NCBI GenBank assembly: GCA_016839055.1
Contig: JAEKNX010000006.1
Location: forward strand, 62,001-126,000
Source of the DNA: Spirochaetales bacterium
GTDB lineage: Bacteria; Spirochaetota; Spirochaetia; UBA9216
Direction of reading: 5' to 3'
Length of the DNA stretch: 64,000 bases
The position numbers and the translations under genes are program-made. The notes beneath the pieces were generated by a model that was not told the DNA's origin, made no database searches, and was given only the letters and a program-made list of their open reading frames with translations. Numbering within the stretch: position 1 is the stretch's first letter; each line of letters opens with the position of its first letter. Of the stretch, positions 37,087 through 47,300 are shown piece by piece.

Positions 37087-38067
37087 CTAAAAATCTTTCT
37101 TGATTTTGTTTAGTCTATCCATTGTAAACTGGGCGCCGGTCTGGCCGACAATACCGGCCGCAAGTTTCGATGCAATGTGGCCGCAGAGGTCAAGGCTCTT
37201 TCCCTCACATAGGCCGTATATGAAGCCGGCCGCGTATATGTCGCCGGCACCGGTTGTGTCGACAGTCTCAACCTTATAAACGGGAATTTTATGGGTCTCG
37301 TCTCCGCTCTTCACGAAAGATCCGTCTCCGCCGTTTTTAACTATAGCCGTCTCACATAGATCGGACAGGTACACCGAGCATTGCTGCGGATCATCGCAGT
37401 CGAACATCAGCCGCGCTTCTTCGGCATTCGCGAAGGCAATATCGAAGTTCTTCTCGATTAGCCTTGTGAATTCGCCGCTGCTCCGCTGAACGGCGAAGGG
37501 GTCGGCCGCGTCGAAGATTATTTTAGTTCCGGCTTCCTTTGCAACGTCTATAGCCCGGGTAAGCGCCTCTTTCTGGCTGTCGGTGTCCCACATGTAGCCG
37601 GTAAAGTAGAAATACTCGGCTTCCCTAATAGCGTCTTCCTGAATATCGGAAATACCGTATTTACGGTTGTTCTCGAGGCTCGTATTCATCGTCCGCTCCG
37701 AGTCGGGGCTGACCATTATTATACTGGAGCCGGTGTTCCCGTCGCCTCGGCCAAGGAAGGACACAACCCCATGGTCGTGAAGCTGTCTCTCGTAGCGGTC
37801 TCCGAAGTTATCACGGCCTATCTTGCCTGAAAGGGCGGCTCTGGCCCCCAGCTGGGCAAGCGTGATGATGGTATTCGGTGCCGAGCCTCCGCAGTGAAAA
37901 GTACTCTCTTTGGTGCTAATAAAGTTTACTATCCTCTCGCGATCCGCGCCTTCAGTGAGCCGCATTATTCCCTTGTCCAGCCCGAGTTCGGCCAGTTCCT
38001 CATCGGTAACGCTGACAACAATATCTATCAGGACGTTGCCTATTCCATAAACCTGTAATTTATCCAT
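37087..38067 (-). CDS. PfkB family carbohydrate kinase, possibly adenosine kinase
   Basis: This 326-residue ribokinase-fold enzyme starts QVYGIGNVLIDIVVSV and has the substrate motif GGSAPNTIITLAQLGA. The PfkB signature VDTTGAGDIYAAGFIYGL holds the catalytic aspartate. The N-terminal signature and overall pattern are close to the adenosine kinase-like branch, but sugar kinases share them. If it is an adenosine kinase it could use adenosine from AhcY. It is convergent with the barrel-protein gene, and its start faces the repeat array. Confidence 0.85.
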   Translation of the reverse strand: MDKLQVYGIGNVLIDIVVSVTDEELAELGLDKGIMRLTEGADRERIVNFISTKESTFHCGGSAPNTIITLAQLGARAALSGKIGRDNFGDRYERQLHDHGVVSFLGRGDGNTGSSIIMVSPDSERTMNTSLENNRKYGISDIQEDAIREAEYFYFTGYMWDTDSQKEALTRAIDVAKEAGTKIIFDAADPFAVQRSSGEFTRLIEKNFDIAFANAEEARLMFDCDDPQQCSVYLSDLCETAIVKNGGDGSFVKSGDETHKIPVYKVETVDTTGAGDIYAAGFIYGLCEGKSLDLCGHIASKLAAGIVGQTGAQFTMDRLNKIKKDF

Positions 38068-38132
38068 TTCTTTATTTTAACTGAAATTTAGATGAAATTG
38101 CAAGAAGACGCATACGAAAAAAAGCGGCCAAA

Positions 38133-40693
38133 TTGTAGCCATAAAGAAAAACCAGGCTAAACTTTAAAAGCAAGGCTCAACTTTTTTAAAAAATTCGTGT
38201 AATCGCTACCGTGACTGGCCCCATATAAATCCGCGGCCGGACTTCTTAAGAGTATTTTGCCACGGATGGATATTGGGTATCGCACAGTAGCGATTAGCGC
38301 GGATTTAAGAGAAGAATTTGGTTGGGAGAGCCGGGGCTATACTTTGGGCTTTGCCCGGCCTTTAAGCTGGAGTTTTTAAAGGCGGCTATAAAGAAAAACC
38401 AGGCTCAACTTTAAAGCAAGGCTCAACTCTTTAAAAAATCCGTGTAATCGCTACCGTGACCTGCCACTGGTATCCGCGGCCAAGAATTCTTAAGAGTATT
38501 GCCACGAATGGATCTTGGGCATCGCACAGTAGCGATTTGCGCGGATGAAGAAAAAATTTTTGTTTGGATAGCTGGGGCTATACTTTGGGCTTTGCTCTGC
38601 CTTTTAGCTGAAGTATTAAAGGCTGGTTATAAAGAAAAACCAGGCTCAACTTTAAAGCAAGGCTCAACTCTTAAAAAAATCCGTGTAATCGCTACCGTGC
38701 CTGGCCCCATATGTATCCGCGGCCAAGAATTCTTAAGAGTATTGCCACGGATGGATATTGGGTATCGCACAGTAGCGATTTGCGCGGATTTAAGAGAAGA
38801 ATTTGGTTGGGAGAGCCGGGGCTATACTTTGAGCTTTGCCCGGCCTTTAAGCTGGAGTTTTTAAAGGCTGGTTATAAAGAAAAACCAGGCTCAACTTTAA
38901 AGCAAGGCTCAATTCTTAAAAACATCCGTGTAATCGCTACCGTGACTGGCCACATATAAATCCGCGGCCGGACTTCTTAAGAGTATTTTGCCACGGATGG
39001 ATATTGGGTATCGCACAGTAGCGATTAGCGCGGATTAAAGAGAAGAATTTGGTTGGGAGAGCCGGGGCTATACTTTGGGCTTTGCTCTGCCTTTTAGCTG
39101 AAGTATTAAAGGCTGGTTATAAAGAAAAACCAGGCTAAACTTTAAAACAAGGCTCAATTCTTAAAAACATCCGTGTAATCGCTACCGTGCCTGGCCCCAT
39201 ATGTATCCGCGGCCAAGAATTCTTTAGAGGTTTAAGCCACGGACCACGTTAAACTCAATTGTCTTTCTACAAAAGTGGCACCGAAGGTATGAAGAGAAGA
39301 AATTTTTGTTTGGAGGGCTGAAGCGATACTTTGAGCTTTGCCCGGCCTTTTGGCTTAAATTTTTTAAACTGCAATATTCAAGAAAAACATGGCTAAACTT
39401 TAAAAACAAGGCTCAACTCTTAAAAAAATCCGTGTAATCGCTACTGTGCCTGGCCCCATATAAATCCGTGGCCAAGAATTCTTTAGAGGTTTAAGCCACG
39501 GACCACGTTAAACCATATAGTCTGACCTTAAAAGTGGCACCGAAGGTATGGATATTGGGTATCGCACAGTAGCGATTAGCGCGGACTACGTTAAACTAAA
39601 TTGTCTTTCTACAAAAGTAGCACCGAAGGTATGAAGAAAAAATTTTTGTTTGGATAGCTGGGGCTATACTTTGGGCTTTGCTCTGCCTTTTAGCTGAAGT
39701 ATTAAAGCCTGGTTATAAAGAAAAACCAGGCTCAACTTTAAGGCAAGGCTCAACTCTTTAAAAAATCCGTGTAATCGCTACTGTGCCTGGCCCCATATAA
39801 ATCCGTGGCCAAGAATTCTTAAGAGTATTGCCACAGATGGATATAGGGTATCGCACAGTAGCGATTAGCGCGGACTACGTTAAACTAAATTGTCTTTCTA
39901 CAAAAGTAGCACCGAAGGTATGAAGAGAAGAATTTTGTTTGGAGGGCTGAAGCTATACTACGAGCTTTGCCCTGCCTTTTGGCTTAAGTATTAAAGGCTG
40001 GTTATAAAGAAAAACCAGGCTAAACTTAAAAACAAGGCTCAACTCTTAAAAAAATCCGTGTAATCGCTACTGTGCCTGGCCCCATATAAATCCGTGGCCG
40101 GACTTCTTAAGAGTTTTAAGCCGCGGACCACGTTAAACCATATAGTCTGACCTTAAAAGTGGCACCGAAGGTATGGATATAGGGTATCGCACAGTAGCGA
40201 TTTGCGCGGACCACGTTAAACTATATAGTCTTTCTACGAAAGTGGCACCGAAGGTATGAAGAAAAAATTTTTGTTTGGATAGCCGGGGCTATACTTTGAG
40301 CTTTGCCCTGCCTTTTAGCTGAAGTATTAAAGGCTGGTTATAAAGAAAAACCAGGCTCAACTTTAAAGCAAGGCTCAACTCTTTAAAAAATCCGTGTAAT
40401 CGCTGCCGTGTCTGGCCCCATATAAATCCGCGGCCGGACTTCTTAAGAGTATTTTGCCACGGATGGATATTGGGTATCGCACAGTAGCGATTAGCGCGGA
40501 TTAAAGAGAAGAATTTGGTTGGGAGAGCCGGGGCTATACTTTGGGCTTTGCTCTGCCTTTTAGCTGAAGTATTAAAGGCTGGTTATAAAGAAAAACCAGG
40601 CTAAACTTTTAAAACAAGGCTCAATTCTTAAAAACATCCGTGTAATCGCTACCGTGACTGGCCCCATATAAATCCGTGGCCAAGAATTCTTAA
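38133..40693. repeat. Tandem array of the 245-bp inverted-end repeat: one partial and nine units
   Basis: A partial right half (38133-38258) is followed by abutting units at 38259, 38501, 38743, 38990, 39236, 39495, 39830, 40120 and 40456. Each begins GCCACGGA (variants occur) and ends CCGCGGCC(R)(R)A(A/C)TTCTTAAGAG. The left 50 bases (with CACAGTAGCGATTAGCGCGGAT) and the right 50 bases (ATCCGTGTAATCGCTACCGTG) are inverted copies. The middle carries a CCGGGG...GCCCGG hairpin and a CTGGTT...AACCAG hairpin. Unit lengths fall near 245, 259, 290 and 335 because of a 46-bp module. No gene is convincing inside the units. Confidence 0.92.
39503..39548. repeat. 46-bp micro-module, representative copy in the 39495 unit
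   Basis: This is a discrete insert CCACGTTAAACCATATAGTC...AAGTGGCACCGAAGGTA placed immediately after GCCACGGA and before TGGATATTGGG. Units without it join those flanks directly. A second variant (with GTCTTTCTACGAAAG) occurs in the same unit after GCGCGGA. CCAC and GTGG near the ends are inverted, so the module can form a hairpin. Confidence 0.85.
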
Positions 40694-40785
40694 AATTAAA
40701 TCAACAGGATCCATGAATCAAAGCGAATAAATTTCGGTTTAATAGAGAAGGTTATACAGAAATAAATAGAGATGGAGAGGAAAGC

Positions 40786-41151
40786 ATGATTTATGAGCAA
40801 TTATCCTATAAAATTATTGGCTGCTGCATAAATGTTCATAAAGTCCTTGGTGGAGGACTACTTGAGCAGTGCTACCATAATGCGCTTTATTATGAATTGA
40901 TTGAAACCGGGATAATGGCAAAGTATAACGAGTCTTTCAATGTTATGTACCGTGATAAAATTGTAGGAGAGTATTTCGCTGATCTGGTTGTCGAAAATAA
41001 GATCATAATAGAACTTAAATCAGTAAAAGTTCTTGTTGATATTCATGCTGCTCAGTTATTAAACTATCTTCATATTTCAGGCTGTAAATTGGGTTTTCTT
41101 ATAAACTTTCAGGGACAAAAGCTGGAATGGCAGAGGCTAGTAATTGAATAA
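40786..41151 (+). CDS. GxxExxY family protein
   Basis: This 121-residue protein has the family signature G24-LL-E27-QC-Y30 in VHKVLGGGLLEQCYHNALYYEL. It also has a PD-(D/E)XK-like nuclease core, with Asp66 in FADLVVENK and E76-L-K78 in IIIELKSV. The biochemical role of the family is not settled. A nuclease-type fold is inferred from the DxnExK pattern. The ribosome site GAGAGGAAAGC is strong. The gene is alone in a gap between two repeat blocks: the previous unit ends about 90 bases before it, and the next starts 35 bases after its stop. Confidence 0.85.
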   Translation: MIYEQLSYKIIGCCINVHKVLGGGLLEQCYHNALYYELIETGIMAKYNESFNVMYRDKIVGEYFADLVVENKIIIELKSVKVLVDIHAAQLLNYLHISGCKLGFLINFQGQKLEWQRLVIE

Positions 41152-41185
41152 AAAACAGAGTTTTGTCGGGCAATATAAGAGTATA

Positions 41186-42221
41186 GCCGCGGATCACCTC
41201 AAACCATATAGTCTGACCTTAGAGGTGGCACCGAAGGTAATAAAGAGAAGAATTGGGTTGGATAGCTGGGGCTATACTATGAGCTTGGTCTGGTCTTTAA
41301 GCTGAAGATTTAAATTGAAGCTATAGAGAAAAAACCAGGCTAAATTATAAAGCAAGGCTCAACTTGTTAAAAAAATCCGTGTAATCGCTACCGTGACTGG
41401 CCACATATAAATCCGTGGCCGGACTTCTTAAGAGTTTTAAGCCGCGGATGGATATTGGGTATCGCACAGTAGCGATTAGCGCGGATTAAAGAGAAGAATT
41501 TTGTTTGGAGGGCTGAAGCTATACTTTGAGCTTTGCCCTGCCTTTTAGCTGAAGTTTTAAAATGCAACATTCAAGAAAAAACATGGCTAAACTTTAAAAA
41601 CAAGGCTCAACTCTTAAAAACATCCGTGTAATCGCTACAGTGACTGGCCACATATGTATCCGCGGCCAAGAATTCTTAAGAGTATTGCCACGGATGGATA
41701 TTGGGTATCGCACAGTAGCGATTAGCGCGGACCACGTTAAACTATATAGTCTTTCTACGAAAGTGGCACCGAAGGTATATAAGAGCAGAATTTTTTTGGA
41801 GGGCTGAAGCTATACTACGAGCTTTGCCCTGCCTTTTGGCTGAAGTTTTAAAATGCAACATTCAAGAAAAAACATGGCTAAACTTTAAAAACAAGGCTCA
41901 ACTCTTTTAAAATCCGTGTAATCGCTACCGTGACTGGCCACATATGTATCCGCGGCCAAGAATTCTTAAGAGTATTGCCACGGATTGATATTGGGCATCG
42001 CACAGTAGAGATTTACGCGGATATTAGAAGAGAAGAATTTTGTTTGGATAGATGGGGCTATACTTTGCGCTTTGCCTGCCTTTTAGCTTAAGTTTTAAAG
42101 GCTGGTTATAAAGAAAAACCAGGCTAAATTAAAAAACAAGGCTCAACTTGTTAAAAAAATCCGTGTAATCGCTACTGTGCCTGGCCCTATATAAATCCGC
42201 GGCCAAGAATTCTTAAGAGTT
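41186..42221. repeat. Second repeat block: four units
   Basis: Units start at 41186 (left end replaced by the 46-bp module, 255 bp), 41441 (246 bp), 41687 (290 bp, second-site module only) and 41977 (245 bp). All run in the same orientation as the first block and abut each other. The last ends in AATTCTTAAGAGT about 45 bases before the stop codon of the minus-strand ATPase gene. Confidence 0.9.
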
Positions 42222-42264
42222 TTTAGCCTTTGGCGTCGGCCGTTTCAGAGAAATAGCGGCTTTC

Positions 42265-43434
42265 TCAGTCTTGTTTATCAATTAAATCATTTATGAGATG
42301 CATTGGATTGCCTACTCTAATGTTATGGTTTTTATCATAAACATAGCTTTCAGAAACAGGAGCTATAATCCAGCTTTTTATCGGTTTAAGATCTTCAGCC
42401 GCAACGTAAAAGCCTTTAGATAAGGAGGGCGCGCTTGAAGCTTTGCATTCTACCGCGATTAAATCCCGGCCTTTTGTTAAGATGAGATCAATTTCATTTC
42501 CAGAGGACGTCCTATAAAAAGATCCCTGCCACCCTTTTAAACTTGATAGAATCTGCTCAACACAGAAGGTTTCCCATGAGGCGCCGTATACAGGATGACC
42601 TAGCAGAGAATTACGATCTGTTATATCCAGCAGTGTATGAAGAATTCCGGTATCCCGGATATGTATTTTAGGAGATTTTATAAGCCTTTTCCCTACATTT
42701 ATATAATACGGTGGAAGGATTCTAATCATATACGCCTGAGAAAGGAAATCAATATAATTTTTAACCGAATGGCCGGATACTCCAAGAGCAGATGCGAGAT
42801 TTGAATAATTTACAACCTGCCCGGTTATATGTGCACACATCTGCCATAAACGGCTTATATTTCCAATCTGAAGTTTCCCCCCCAGCGCTGGAATATCTCT
42901 TTCCAGAAAAGTGCGAATAAAATCTTCTCTCCAGAATATACTGTCTTCCAGCTCATCTGCGAGGAAACTTCCGGGAAAACCTCCTTTTAACCATAGAGAT
43001 TTTAAATTATTGTCACCGGTCTCCTTCAGTAAAAAAGGCGTTAGTTCGATATAGGAGATTCTTCCGGCAAGTGTTTCTGAACTTTGTTTGATCAGCATCG
43101 GAGACGCTGAGCCCAGGATTAAGACCTGTCCGTTTTTACTGTTTCTATCAAGAATACTCCGCAGCGGAGCAAATATCTCGGGTCTTCTTTGGATTTCATC
43201 AAGACATATTATTTTATCACTATTTTCTTCAAAAAAAGTTTCCGGATCGTTCAGCTTTTTTAGGTCTCTGTTACTTTCCAGATCAAGATATATAGTATTA
43301 TCCATTTCTGATATTAAATGTTTTGCGAGAGTGGATTTTCCGCATTGTCTGGGCCCGAGAATAGCGACCGCCGGCATTTTCGATAGTCTGTTTTTTATTA
43401 ATCCAGTCTGAAACCGTTCTATATAACATTGCAT
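42265..43434 (-). CDS. AAA ATPase with DUF4143 domain
   Basis: This 389-residue protein joins an N-terminal AAA_14-type ATPase to a C-terminal DUF4143 domain. Walker A is GPRQCGKST (27-35) and Walker B is IICLDEIQRRPE (about 74-85). ILGSASPML and the LAGRISYIELTPF segment follow. Near the C-terminus EIDLILTKGRDLIAVECKAS has a PD-(D/E)XK-like pattern. The family is common in variable regions, and its biological role is not firmly known. It is the only gene in the repeat island on the minus strand. Its start codon lies within an inverted repeat. Confidence 0.87.
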   Translation of the reverse strand: MQCYIERFQTGLIKNRLSKMPAVAILGPRQCGKSTLAKHLISEMDNTIYLDLESNRDLKKLNDPETFFEENSDKIICLDEIQRRPEIFAPLRSILDRNSKNGQVLILGSASPMLIKQSSETLAGRISYIELTPFLLKETGDNNLKSLWLKGGFPGSFLADELEDSIFWREDFIRTFLERDIPALGGKLQIGNISRLWQMCAHITGQVVNYSNLASALGVSGHSVKNYIDFLSQAYMIRILPPYYINVGKRLIKSPKIHIRDTGILHTLLDITDRNSLLGHPVYGASWETFCVEQILSSLKGWQGSFYRTSSGNEIDLILTKGRDLIAVECKASSAPSLSKGFYVAAEDLKPIKSWIIAPVSESYVYDKNHNIRVGNPMHLINDLIDKQD

Positions 43435-43467
43435 ATTAGAAGTTTAACTTCATATATACAATGTTGC
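43425..43467. promoter_or_regulatory. Inverted repeat around the start codon of the DUF4143 ATPase gene
   Basis: AACATTG (43425-43431) with CAATGTT (about 43459-43465), and GAAG with CTTC inside, form an imperfect palindrome covering the start codon and leader. It could be an operator or an mRNA hairpin that limits translation. Confidence 0.4.
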
Positions 43468-43486
43468 AAGGATAATATGATCAGAG

Positions 43487-43890
43487 GGCCACTATTTCCC
43501 ATATAAATCCGCGGCCAAGAATTCTTAAGAGTTTTAAGCCACGGACCACGTTAAACCATATAGTCTGACCTTAAAAGTGGCACCGAAGGTATGAAGAGAA
43601 GAATTTGGTTGGTAGAGCTGGGGATATACTGTGAGCTTTGCCCGGCCTTTAAGCTGGAGTTTTTAAAGGCGGCTATAAAGAAAAACAAGGCTAAATTAAA
43701 AGCAAGGCTCAACTCTTTTAAAAAAATCCGTGTAATCGCTACCGTGACTGGCCACATATGTATCCGCGGCCAAGAATTCTTGTTGTCTTTCTACGAAAGT
43801 GGCACCGAAGGTATTAAAGAGAAGAATTTTGTTTGAGTAGCAGAGGCTGGTTTGAGCTTGGCCCTGCCTTTTAGCTGAAGTTTTAAAGGC
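43487..43890. repeat. Third repeat block: right-end piece, one unit and one truncated unit
   Basis: A right-end fragment (43487-43537, GGCCACTATTTCCC...GCGGCCAAGAATTCTTAAGAG) is followed by a unit from 43538 with the first-site module fused straight to the body. A truncated piece from about 43781 begins inside the second-type module (TTGTCTTTCTACGAAAGTGG) and lacks a right end. The truncated piece ends just before the MntA gene. Confidence 0.85.
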
Positions 43891-43948
43891 GATAATTGTT
43901 TTCCGATATGATATACTATAGTTATTAGGATCATTTTAAGGTATAGGT

Positions 43949-44353
43949 ATGGATAAGCGAAGCACTGCAGTACAGAAACTCAGAATATATTTTGCCGAGC
44001 AATCGGAAGTTGAGCTGGCTATTTTGTATGGTTCTTTTGCGTCAGGAAAGATTAGTGATGCAAGTGATATCGATATAGCTGTACACACTAAAGAGAATGC
44101 TTCGCTTGAGCGGTTGATCGATATACAAACAGATATCAGCGCTCTGGTTCATCGAGAAGTTGATTTGTTGGATTTACGTCAGGCTGAGGGTACAATTTTA
44201 TGCCGGGTACTGGGAAAAGGTATTAAGCTTAAAGAGAATAATATTCTTTTTGCGCACTATAACCTTCAGGCTATTTATTTTCATGAAGATTTTCTTAAGA
44301 CTGTACGCATAATGCAGAACGCAAGGATAAGGAGATTTATTAATGGATCCTGA
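43949..44353 (+). CDS. MntA-type nucleotidyltransferase antitoxin
   Basis: This 134-residue protein is a minimal nucleotidyltransferase with the exact GSX10DXD motif: G28-S29, then ten residues, then D40-I41-D42 (YGSFASGKISDASDIDIAV). In MntA/HepT systems the enzyme attaches AMP to the HepT toxin and neutralises it. The gene overlaps the hepT-like gene by 11 bases, which indicates coupled translation. AAGG precedes the start. The pair sits just after a truncated repeat unit. Confidence 0.88.
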   Translation: MDKRSTAVQKLRIYFAEQSEVELAILYGSFASGKISDASDIDIAVHTKENASLERLIDIQTDISALVHREVDLLDLRQAEGTILCRVLGKGIKLKENNILFAHYNLQAIYFHEDFLKTVRIMQNARIRRFINGS

Positions 44354-44762
44354 TATTATTAGAAATAAACTTGAATCTCTCATTCGTTGTGTTCACCGCA
44401 TTGAATCCAAACGGCCTGATAGTTTGAAGAGCCTACAAGCAGATATTGATAGACAGGATATTATAGTTTTAAATTTGGAGCGTGCTGTTCAGACTTGTGT
44501 TGATATAGGAGCACATGTATTAGCAGATTACGATGTAAGTGCTCCCGTTTCCATGGCTGAGGTTTTCAGAACATTGGCAGAGAAAGAAATTGTGGCTGAT
44601 GAGCTTGCCGAACGTCTTGCGAGAGCGGTTGGATTCAGAAACATTGCTGTACATCAGTATCAATCTATCAATTGGGAAATTGTATATGCCATTATAACTG
44701 TACATCTTGATGATTTCAGATTATTTTCAGGGGATATTGATAGACTTTTAACCAGGAATTAA
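44343..44762 (+). CDS. HepT-like (DUF86) toxin ribonuclease
   Basis: This 139-residue helical HEPN protein carries the active-site motif RX4HXY as R99-NIAV-H104-Q-Y106. The upstream DLEVA-type helix (QDIIVLNLERAVQTCVDIGAHVLAD) is standard for DUF86. HepT proteins cleave RNA and arrest growth until AMP is added by MntA near the tyrosine. The partner is the gene directly upstream. All active-site residues are present, so the toxin is probably functional. Confidence 0.88.
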   Translation: MDPDIIRNKLESLIRCVHRIESKRPDSLKSLQADIDRQDIIVLNLERAVQTCVDIGAHVLADYDVSAPVSMAEVFRTLAEKEIVADELAERLARAVGFRNIAVHQYQSINWEIVYAIITVHLDDFRLFSGDIDRLLTRN

Positions 44763-44897
44763 CTTTGTTTCAATTTTATGAAGCGTTAAACTTCAGTTGA
44801 AAAAGAAAATAGATAAAAACGGTGTCTTGTTGAATACTGAATGATAGAACCTGCTCAATGACGGCTACAGCCGTTTAAGCTTTGGAGTATATAATTG

Positions 44898-45965
44898 ATG
44901 ATGAAGTTATGTAAAAAGTTAATCATCTTTTTATCACTCTTTATCTTTTTGTCTTGTGCACTTGCTGCAAAGCCTGTTTCCGTCATCCTCATGATTGGAG
45001 ACGGCATGGGCTTTGAGCAGATAAAGGCCGCAGACTACTATTTTTATGGAGAAGAAGGAAGGCTGTCTTTTGAATCTTTTCCTGTTAAAGGCTCTGTCAC
45101 GACATATTCGGCGGACAATGATATTACCGATTCCGCGGCGGCAGCAACCGCTATGGCAACCGGGCAGAAAGTAAATAACGGGGTTATTAGTAAGGCCATT
45201 CCCGGTGACGGCTCGAACCTTGTAACTCTTTTAAAGCGTGCGCAGCAAGATGGGAAAAGTACAGGGATTGTGACTACCACTATGGTAACACATGCGACGC
45301 CCGCGGCTTTTGCCTCTCACAACCTGAGCCGTAATAATTATGCTGAAATTGCGGCTGATATTTTTACTGTTACAAAGCCGAACGTTGTAATGGGCGGCGG
45401 CGGGCCGAGTGCCGGCATTGTAACGGCAGATGTAAACTCTGCAGGTTACAATATTGCACAAAACAGCACAGAGCTGCGCGGTTTAACAGGTGAGCTCGCC
45501 TGCGGATTCTTCGGTGACGGTCACATGCCGTACGAGTATGACGGCCTGGGTGATTATCCGCATTTAAATCAGATGGCTGTTAAGGCTCTTGATTTGCTTG
45601 ATACGAGCCCGGCTGGCTTCTTTTTAATGATTGAAGGCGGAAGAATTGACCATGCTTGTCATTCCAATGATTTAGTCCGTGCAGTTTACGAGGTTAAAGA
45701 GTTTTCCGATACTGTTCAGGTTGTTTTGGACTGGATGGGCTCGCGGGATGATGTTCTGCTCATTGTTACAGCTGACCATGAAACAGGCGGACTTAGCGTA
45801 ACTTCAAATAATGGGGTCGATGTACTGCCGACGGTTACCTGGAGTACTGATTATCATACGGCTGCAGATGTTCCGCTTTATGCCTTTGGCGCCGGCAGTG
45901 AACTGTTTAGCGGCAAGATGGATAATACTGATATTTATGATTTGATCCTGCTTCAGGCGTTTTAA
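44898..45965 (+). CDS. Secreted alkaline phosphatase
   Basis: This 355-residue protein has a signal sequence (KKLIIFLSLFIFLSCALA), which could be cleaved after ALA or at FLSC as a lipoprotein. The alkaline phosphatase core follows: VILMIGDGMGFEQ (metal site), the nucleophile region DSAAAATAMATG, MVTHATPAAFASH, MIEGGRIDHACHSND and VTADHETGG. It releases phosphate from organic esters in the envelope. I start at ATG 44898, ten bases after GGAG, over the TTG at 44895. It lies between the MntA/HepT pair and a repeat block, so it looks like part of the island. Confidence 0.9.
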   Translation: MMKLCKKLIIFLSLFIFLSCALAAKPVSVILMIGDGMGFEQIKAADYYFYGEEGRLSFESFPVKGSVTTYSADNDITDSAAAATAMATGQKVNNGVISKAIPGDGSNLVTLLKRAQQDGKSTGIVTTTMVTHATPAAFASHNLSRNNYAEIAADIFTVTKPNVVMGGGGPSAGIVTADVNSAGYNIAQNSTELRGLTGELACGFFGDGHMPYEYDGLGDYPHLNQMAVKALDLLDTSPAGFFLMIEGGRIDHACHSNDLVRAVYEVKEFSDTVQVVLDWMGSRDDVLLIVTADHETGGLSVTSNNGVDVLPTVTWSTDYHTAADVPLYAFGAGSELFSGKMDNTDIYDLILLQAF

Positions 45966-46002
45966 AATCTATCAGTTGTATGGTGTTTCGGGTATTCAAA
46001 TC

Positions 46003-46372
46003 TCATATCAATCCGCGGCCCAAAATTCTTAAGAGTTTTAAGCCACGGACCACGTTAAACCATATAGTCTGACCTTAAAAGTGGCACCGAAGGTATGTAT
46101 AATGGGTATCGCACAGTAGCGATGTGCGCGGACCACGTTAAGCTCAATTGTCTTTCTACAAAAGTGGCACCGAAGGTATGAAGAAAAGAATTTTGTTTGA
46201 GGAGCTGGGGCTATACTTTGAGCTCTGCCCGGCTTTAGGCTTAAGTTTTCCAACTGCAACATTCAAGAAAAAACATGGCTAGACTTTAAAGCAAGGCGAA
46301 ACTCTATAAAAACATCCGTGTAATCGCTACTGTGCCTGGCCTCATATGAATCCGTGGCCGGAATTCTTAAAA
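46003..46372. repeat. Fourth repeat block: right-end piece and one two-module unit
   Basis: A right-end fragment (46003-46041) is followed by a full unit from 46042 to about 46372. The unit carries the 46-bp module at both positions and has length near 331. The orientation is the same as in the other blocks. It begins about 40 bases after the alkaline phosphatase stop. Confidence 0.88.
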
Positions 46373-46850
46373 TTGACATAGTAAATTGGTAATCTATGTT
46401 CAATTATCGAACGATTAATTAAAAATTTGATTAAAAAACCTGTATTAATTCATATTTTACTATTGAATTTCCTATTTATTGAGATATAATTGTTCACACA
46501 TCGAACACGATGACTACAAAATACATACCCGTAACCTTGTCTTTCAGCCTGTTTCGGCGGCGTCTGTCTATTCCGGGGCCGAGTTTTATTAAATAACCGT
46601 GGTATACAGTTTTTAAAAAACTGAAGCTACGGACGGCCCGCTACGCAATTTTCAAAATCAGGTTTATAATTATCCGATATAAAAGATGATATTCGCTAGA
46701 TTCAGCGGCTTAACAGCTATAAAAAAGAATTTGCTCAACTTAAAAAAGCGGTTTAGCTTGTTGAGACAAGACCCTTAAGCGAGCTTGAGAAGCTTGGCCA
46801 TATTCTGGTCTACTCCTTTAATGTCTGTCACGGAAACTTAAGAGATCTTG
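46373..46850. other. Intergenic stretch with a promoter-like site and no firm gene
   Basis: TTGAAT (46463-46468) and TATAAT (46485-46490) are 16 bases apart. They precede a 28-codon frame (46510-46596, MTTKYIPVTLSFSLFRRRLS...) with no ribosome site and no recognised family. Near 46630 ACGGACGGCCCGCTACGCAA recalls the element after metK. The rest looks like decayed sequence. Confidence 0.4.
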
Positions 46851-47300
46851 GCCACGGACCACGTTAAACTATATAGTCTGACCTTAGAAGTGGCACCGAA
46901 GGTATGGATATTGGGCATCGCACAGTAGCGATTTGCGCGGACCACGTTAAACTATATAGTCTGACCATAGAAGCTGCACCGAAGGTATATAAGAGAGAAG
47001 AAGAATTTATGTTTGGTAGAGCTGGAGCTATACTTTACGCTTTGCCCGGCCTTTATGCTAAAGTTTTTAAACTGCAACATTCAAGAAAAACAAGGCTAAA
47101 CTTTAAAGCAAGGCTCAACTCTTTAAAAACATCCGTGTGATCGCTACAGTGCCTAGCCACATATCAATTCGCGGCCAAGAATTCTTAAGAGTTTTAAGCC
47201 ACTAATGGATAATGGGTATAGCACAGTAGAGATTAAGAGGATGGAAGAAACTCTGGAATTTTTATGGCCTTGTTTTTTTTGCAGGGCTTTGGCACTGGCT
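46851..47300. repeat. Fifth repeat block: one two-module unit and one partial unit
   Basis: A unit with both modules spans 46851-47197 (347 bp). A more diverged unit begins at 47198 (GCCACTAATGGATAATGGG...GCACAGTAGAGATTAAGAGGATGG) and loses similarity after about 47300. Its middle (GAATTTTTATGGCCTTGTTTTT) is shared with the unit at 48187 and with the copy at 32.7 kb, marking a second subfamily. Confidence 0.85.

Noticed and set aside
38499-38959. Open frames of 82-121 codons inside the repeat array, such as one beginning MPRMDLGHRTVAICAD
   Set aside because: They are by-products of tandem repeat units read in frame. They repeat the same peptide, lack consistent start sites, and are broken in units carrying the 46-bp module.
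38133-42221. CRISPR array
   Set aside because: Units are ~245-335 bp and abut without unique spacers, and no cas genes are present.
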